Source: UBA5109 sp038148755
Lineage (GTDB): Bacteria; Pseudomonadota; Gammaproteobacteria; Pseudomonadales; Pseudohongiellaceae
Length of the DNA: 37,859 nt
Direction of reading: 5' to 3'
Assembly: GCA_038148755.1 (NCBI GenBank)
Contig: JAYQWA010000020.1
Coordinates: forward strand, 1-37,859
Shown here: piece after piece, positions 33,931 through 37,859 of the stretch
Position numbering within the stretch: position 1 is the first letter of the stretch
Layout of the letters: every line of letters starts with the position of its first letter
Position numbers and translations under genes: made by a program
The notes under the pieces: generated by a model
What the model was told of the DNA's origin: nothing
Seen by the model: the letters and a program-made list of their open reading frames with translations, nothing else
Databases searched by the model: none

Positions 33931-34911
33931 TTATTCGGAACAGGCCAAGCCAATTCTCAAGCCTGACTCCATGAACTCGAAATGATCAAGCACCATTTGA
34001 GTTGATTCGGTTGCAGCCTTAAGCACGGGGCCGGCCTGCGCGATAACATTTGCGCCCAGCTTAATGGCTTTAGCCGCGTCAAGGCCGTGGCGAATACCAC
34101 CAGAGGCAATCACTGGAATGTCAGGTAACGCGGCACGAATATCTCTCACCGCATCAGGCGTGGCAATGCCCCAGTCCTTGAATATCTCAGCTAGTGCTTG
34201 AAGTCTTGGGTCAGTGTTGCGTTCTGCCTCAACTTTAATGAAATTTGTGCCTCCTTTTCCTGCGACATCAATTGCCTGAACACCTGCATTAACCAGCCTT
34301 CTTGCGGTTCCTACTGAGATACCCATGCCAACTTCTTTAGCTATCACGGGAACATCAAGATAAGCGCACACAGTTTCAATCGCATCTAAGAGGCCGCGCC
34401 AATTTGTATCGCCGCCTTTCTGAATAAATTCCTGAAGACAGTTTAAGTGAATAATAAGTGCATCAGCCGCAATCATCTCAATCGCTTTTTGGACATCCGA
34501 CTGCGAAAAATCATCTCGTAGTTGAGCTGCTCCTAGATTGGCGTAAAGGGGTATATCTGGCGCCCATTTTCGTAAGCTTTTAGTCAAACCATTGTCACTT
34601 TTACTCAACAAGGCTATGCGTTGTGAACCTACACCCATTGCTATGCCTAGTTCCTGCGCAGCCTCTGCTAAATGGGCATTTATTTTCATTGCCTTGAATG
34701 GGCCTCCAGTCATTGAGCTTATTATGAAAGGAAGTTTAAACTGCTTGCCAAGAAATTGAGTTGACAGATCAAATTTTTGTAAGTCTGCTTCAGGCAAGGC
34801 ATTGTGAGTCAAGATTACTTTATCCCACGGACACACCTGTTCTGCATCAACTAACCGCTGCTTTAGGACCAAGTCAATATGGTCTATTTTACGCTTGAGA
34901 ATCTCTGTCAT
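33931..34911 (-). CDS. fni: Type 2 isopentenyl-diphosphate isomerase (FMN-dependent)
   Basis: This 326-residue enzyme interconverts IPP and DMAPP, feeding carotenoid synthesis. The type 2 signatures are all present: RKIDHIDLVL at the N-terminus, FIISSMTGG, GMGVGSQR, HLNCLQEFIQKGGDTNW, KEVGMGIS, DVAGKGGTNFIKVEAERN and ASGGIRHGLDAAKAIKLGA. It is a TIM-barrel flavoprotein, not the zinc-containing type 1 Idi. Its ATG overlaps the blh stop as TAATG, making it the last gene of the crtB-crtY-blh-fni operon. In retinal clusters of marine bacteria an IPP isomerase commonly ends the operon. Confidence 0.96.
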   Translation of the reverse strand: MTEILKRKIDHIDLVLKQRLVDAEQVCPWDKVILTHNALPEADLQKFDLSTQFLGKQFKLPFIISSMTGGPFKAMKINAHLAEAAQELGIAMGVGSQRIALLSKSDNGLTKSLRKWAPDIPLYANLGAAQLRDDFSQSDVQKAIEMIAADALIIHLNCLQEFIQKGGDTNWRGLLDAIETVCAYLDVPVIAKEVGMGISVGTARRLVNAGVQAIDVAGKGGTNFIKVEAERNTDPRLQALAEIFKDWGIATPDAVRDIRAALPDIPVIASGGIRHGLDAAKAIKLGANVIAQAGPVLKAATESTQMVLDHFEFMESGLRIGLACSE

Positions 34912-35786
34912 TACATGGTCCTATCGTGTTCAAAATTTGACATGGTTATTAGAAGCATATGAGGTACTGTCAATGCTAGCAGACCGACAAATATGACCTG
35001 TATAAATTGGTAGCTGACATCAATATTAGGCAAACTTATAAATAATATTGCACCGAGCACAAAACTAAGCACGGTAAAAGGCACTGCGTAGATTAAAGTT
35101 TTTTTGACGCCAAGTTTTTTCAGTGACCGGCCAAGGTGTAGTGGACTATGTAAAACGCAAAAGAAAACGGTAAAGTGCGCTATAGGTGGCAGGGCAAATG
35201 CACTACAGAACAAAACCGTTAATTCTACGAGTACTGTTTTACTTGGTCTATGAGCCCGAAGACAGAAGGTGCATACGGCTAATGAACTAGCTACCGATAC
35301 TAATCCCATAGTATCCACTATAATATGGTAAACAGACGGTGTAAGAACTGCAAATATTGCAAGAAGCTCTTCAGGGTAGAATAAAGCCGGTAGAGTAATC
35401 ACCGAGGTGCTGATGGCTAAGCTTGCCTTTCGGTCAAAATAGTCAAGCCAGTCCTCAGAGAAGTGCCATATGGAGAAAACGAGCATTGGTACGATGAATA
35501 ATTCGGGAACAATTAGCCATACAGCGATGACTATGACCGAGAGCATCATATATCCTAGTGAAAATATTAGCAGACCAAATGCTCCTTCCCACCAACCAGC
35601 ATGCCTGGCGATTGCTGGGTCAATTGCACCATGGGGCAGACCAGTCATACCAAGAAGTACCCCAAGTATGATGAGATGCGCCTCTACATTTTCACTTAAC
35701 CAGAAATTATAAATCGCTATTGCGGCCAGAGTGATAACACAAAAAGAGAGTCGAGCAGGGAGTTTCGCAACAGAACTTCTTGTCAT
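34911..35786 (-). CDS. blh: Brp/Blh-type beta-carotene 15,15'-dioxygenase
   Basis: This membrane enzyme cleaves beta-carotene into two retinal molecules. Its 291 residues have many helices and the conserved histidines of the Brp/Blh family: GLPHGAIDP (His near 52), FSIWHFSEDW, FCVLHSPLHLGR and TVPHMLL. ATG at 35786 overlaps the crtY stop as ATGA, so it is preferred over TTG 12 bases earlier. The gene downstream of lycopene cyclase and upstream of an isomerase is the standard layout of proteorhodopsin-linked retinal clusters. Retinal is of little use without a rhodopsin, so an opsin gene should exist in the genome. Confidence 0.94.
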   Translation of the reverse strand: MTRSSVAKLPARLSFCVITLAAIAIYNFWLSENVEAHLIILGVLLGMTGLPHGAIDPAIARHAGWWEGAFGLLIFSLGYMMLSVIVIAVWLIVPELFIVPMLVFSIWHFSEDWLDYFDRKASLAISTSVITLPALFYPEELLAIFAVLTPSVYHIIVDTMGLVSVASSLAVCTFCLRAHRPSKTVLVELTVLFCSAFALPPIAHFTVFFCVLHSPLHLGRSLKKLGVKKTLIYAVPFTVLSFVLGAILFISLPNIDVSYQFIQVIFVGLLALTVPHMLLITMSNFEHDRTM

Positions 35787-37018
35787 GCAAGGCTCCAATT
35801 TAATGCTCTTATCTCGTGATATATTTCTACGAGTGCAGAGTGAAAAAGAGCAAGCTTTGGCAGCGCCAGCATAATAGAAATTAAATCTCTTGTGGTTGGT
35901 TTATCAGTAAGAAATCGCAACAAAGTCTCTGGCGAAACTTTATGCGCTAAAGAAAGAAAAAACTGCGGAGCAATTGCTGGATTATTCGAAATGGCCCTAA
36001 GAAAAACCTTGTCCATCCACATTAATAGAGAGTTGTCAGGCAAAAATCCATGTACATTTCCGCCTTCAAGAATTTTTTCAGCGCACCTATCTGCCCAATG
36101 TTGAATTCGTTTGAATGCGTAACCCGTGGACGGTCTGGCAGCTCCAGCACCAATGCCTGTGTAAACCCACCGGGGATCTTTGGGCTTCAACTTACCTCGA
36201 AGTCCCATTGGAATCATGCCATATTCCTCTCTGACTATATGATAGCCAGAGCCTCCACAAACACGGCGAAGTGATTCCATAGCGTCTTTTCGTAGACTTT
36301 CAGGCGAAAGAGATTTTTTAGCGAAGCGAGTGAATTCCACAAGAATCGTATTGCTATCTATTGGCAGGACGTAATCAAAAACAAATCCTTTGTCATCGAC
36401 CCGCATATTTTCCATGACTCTTGCGACATCGGGAAACCGGTGAGATTTATTCATAACAACTTCAAACCCGAAAAATATTTGTTTTAAAACTGCAGAGCTC
36501 ACATCAACATTGTCAGGAATTCGGGTATCTACAATCTGTTTTGTGGTAACTTTTACGGTTTGAATGCTATTTTCAACAGTGCAACTTTCAACAAGGATCT
36601 CAATATGATTGTCTTGTAGATAAACATCGGCAACTCGGCTATCTTTCAATAGCGTCAGATTTGGGTTAAGAGATATATTTCTCTCAGCACTATTATAAAA
36701 TGAGATAGCAGGGACATAGTGATATTTCCAGTCACGTTTTGAAGCTTGACGGTAGCTTCTAGAATTTGAACTAAATTCCCAAGCATGCCATTTTTTTTTG
36801 ACCAGATCGCTATCCTTCTTGTCTTCCTTTTCCCAGTAGCACCAAGACCTATCATTTGTATAACAAGGACGAGGTTCGATAATTAGAGTTCGTGGAATAA
36901 GATCAGGTTTTTTTGCAAGTCTGCAAAGCGCTAATGCCAAAGAGAGCCCTGAGCAACCCCCTCCTATAATGACCAACTCGAACTCTCTACGACATTTATT
37001 AGGTTGAATCATTTGCAT
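35783..37018 (-). CDS. crtY: Lycopene beta-cyclase
   Basis: This flavoprotein cyclises both ends of lycopene to give beta-carotene. Its 411 residues begin with the FAD-binding ELVIIGGGCSGLSLALAL (from residue ~14). RPCYTNDRSWCYWE, YGMIPMGLRG and GAGAARPSTGYAFKRIQ, characteristic of CrtY cyclases, follow. ATG 37018 is chosen with AAGGG about 8 bases upstream inside crtB; the two genes overlap by 20 bases. A second in-frame ATG (37012) is possible. The 3' end overlaps blh by four bases (ATGA). Confidence 0.95.
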   Translation of the reverse strand: MQMIQPNKCRREFELVIIGGGCSGLSLALALCRLAKKPDLIPRTLIIEPRPCYTNDRSWCYWEKEDKKDSDLVKKKWHAWEFSSNSRSYRQASKRDWKYHYVPAISFYNSAERNISLNPNLTLLKDSRVADVYLQDNHIEILVESCTVENSIQTVKVTTKQIVDTRIPDNVDVSSAVLKQIFFGFEVVMNKSHRFPDVARVMENMRVDDKGFVFDYVLPIDSNTILVEFTRFAKKSLSPESLRKDAMESLRRVCGGSGYHIVREEYGMIPMGLRGKLKPKDPRWVYTGIGAGAARPSTGYAFKRIQHWADRCAEKILEGGNVHGFLPDNSLLMWMDKVFLRAISNNPAIAPQFFLSLAHKVSPETLLRFLTDKPTTRDLISIMLALPKLALFHSALVEIYHEIRALNWSLA

Positions 37019-37859
37019 GAGGCATGCCCTTTAAATAAATATGTAGACTAGCTGTGTGAAAAGCATAGGGTCTTCTGGTTGTATGAGATATGAAAGCCCT
37101 GGATGCAACATATAGCTTTCTTACCAAATTGACATAAGCTCGACCCGAGAATACGTTGTAAGCATTTTCCTCAATTACAACCCCAATTTCCTTATACACA
37201 GTAGCAGCAATCTTTATTCCTGTTCGTGCTCGTGAGGGTAAAAATCCTAGCCCGGCATCGCCAGATTCGTAATAAAGATTTGCTAGTGAGAGCAAGCGCT
37301 GAACAGATTTCTTTATAGTCTCTTTTTCTGTCGTTGTAGCTCTTGTCAAGCTCTCTGGCAAAATCTCGCCGACCCACTCGCCTGGTATATAACGCCTGCC
37401 CATTTCTGCATCTTCTTTCACGTCTCTGGCGATGTTTGTTAACTGCATTGCGATACCAAGATCAATCGCGTGAGGTCTCGCTTTAGGGTCTTTTACACCA
37501 AGCACATCACACATCAGCAGTCCCACTGTACCTGCCACTCGGTAGCAGTAACGCAAAAGTTCAGCCTCATTTTTTATTAGGGCAGGTGTTAGATCGGATT
37601 CGATACCTTTGACTAACTCTGATACCACGCTAGTTTGCATCTGATAATTTTTGGCAAGCTCAATAAAGTCTTGGACAATAGGAATTTGGCTGTAACCAAG
37701 TTCGAGATTATGCTTTAAACGGTCAAGTTTTTTTTGTGCTAGAAGAATATCTGGCTCTTTGTCAACAAGGTCATCAACAAAGCGACAAAAGCGGTATAGG
37801 CGAGCACAGTCCTCGAGCTGTTTTTTATTAATAAAGCGACCTGCGAACCTGAAAGATTT
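36999..37859 (-). CDS. crtB: Phytoene synthase (N-terminus cut by window edge)
   Basis: This enzyme condenses two geranylgeranyl diphosphates to phytoene. The frame is open through the right edge, giving 286 residues without the start; a typical CrtB is about 300, so only a few are missing. The first visible residues KSFRFAGRFI lead to the first Asp-rich motif in LYRFCRFVDDLVD. The second is seen as NIARDVKEDAEMGRRYIP with QLTNIARDV. Internal ATG 37640 is not the true start. It overlaps crtY by 20 bases. It is the first visible gene of a minus-strand carotenoid operon; crtI and crtE, not seen here, are expected beyond 37859. Confidence 0.96.
   Translation of the reverse strand, partial: KSFRFAGRFINKKQLEDCARLYRFCRFVDDLVDKEPDILLAQKKLDRLKHNLELGYSQIPIVQDFIELAKNYQMQTSVVSELVKGIESDLTPALIKNEAELLRYCYRVAGTVGLLMCDVLGVKDPKARPHAIDLGIAMQLTNIARDVKEDAEMGRRYIPGEWVGEILPESLTRATTTEKETIKKSVQRLLSLANLYYESGDAGLGFLPSRARTGIKIAATVYKEIGVVIEENAYNVFSGRAYVNLVRKLYVASRAFISHTTRRPYAFHTASLHIYLKGMPHANDST

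Noticed and set aside
1..37859. tRNA, rRNA, CRISPR arrays and intact insertion sequences
   Set aside because: None were recognised on reading both strands; a covariance-model or repeat search could still find small RNAs.

Overview
The window looks like a stretch of chromosome from a marine, proteorhodopsin-type photoheterotrophic gammaproteobacterium of moderate-to-low GC. The evidence is gammaproteobacterial housekeeping genes (alaS, a single-chain ~1300-residue purL, tadA, a CspA-type cold shock gene, an MltD-type transglycosylase, SirB2 proteins) next to a retinal-biosynthesis operon at the right edge. No rRNA, tRNA, CRISPR, prophage or intact insertion sequence was seen.

Layout. 1-2611: alaS, cut by the left edge just before its C-terminus. 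2612-3179: gene-poor, with a hairpin repeat. 3180-5256: an AI-2E/PerM-family permease, divergent from an AraC-MGMT (Ada-like) protein. 5264-7546: two c-type cytochromes around a PepSY-TM protein that has a good Fur box. 7569-9908: a glycerate-kinase-like P-loop protein, an unknown exported protein and two tandem SirB2 proteins. 10132-14117: cysK, a DHA2-family exporter, a membrane-anchored small-heat-shock-like protein and an unknown exported protein. 14246-14369: a second copy of the hairpin repeat. 14370-18051: two divergent ABC-2 exporters. 18241-22397: an MltD-like transglycosylase, a DUF4159 protein coupled to a YqfO/NIF3-like protein, a cold shock gene with its terminator, and a small membrane protein. 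22426-26346: purL.

26467-29920 is a bicarbonate module. An OxyR-like LysR regulator is divergent from a beta-carbonic anhydrase and a SulP anion transporter. The regulator has Gln where OxyR has its peroxide-sensing Cys, and the promoter region has a 22-bp-spaced direct repeat. 30110-31048 is a TorF-type porin behind a textbook sigma-54 promoter. 31111-33535 holds tadA, madLM (malonate uptake) and a signal-peptide-bearing NADP-binding protein.

33931-37859 is a minus-strand operon with overlapping genes: crtB (cut by the right edge), crtY, blh and a type 2 isopentenyl diphosphate isomerase. Together these make lycopene-derived beta-carotene and cleave it to retinal. crtE, crtI and probably a rhodopsin gene are expected just beyond the right edge. 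Light-driven proton pumping and bicarbonate uptake/hydration within ~10 kb would fit light-assisted anaplerotic CO2 use, but that link is inference.
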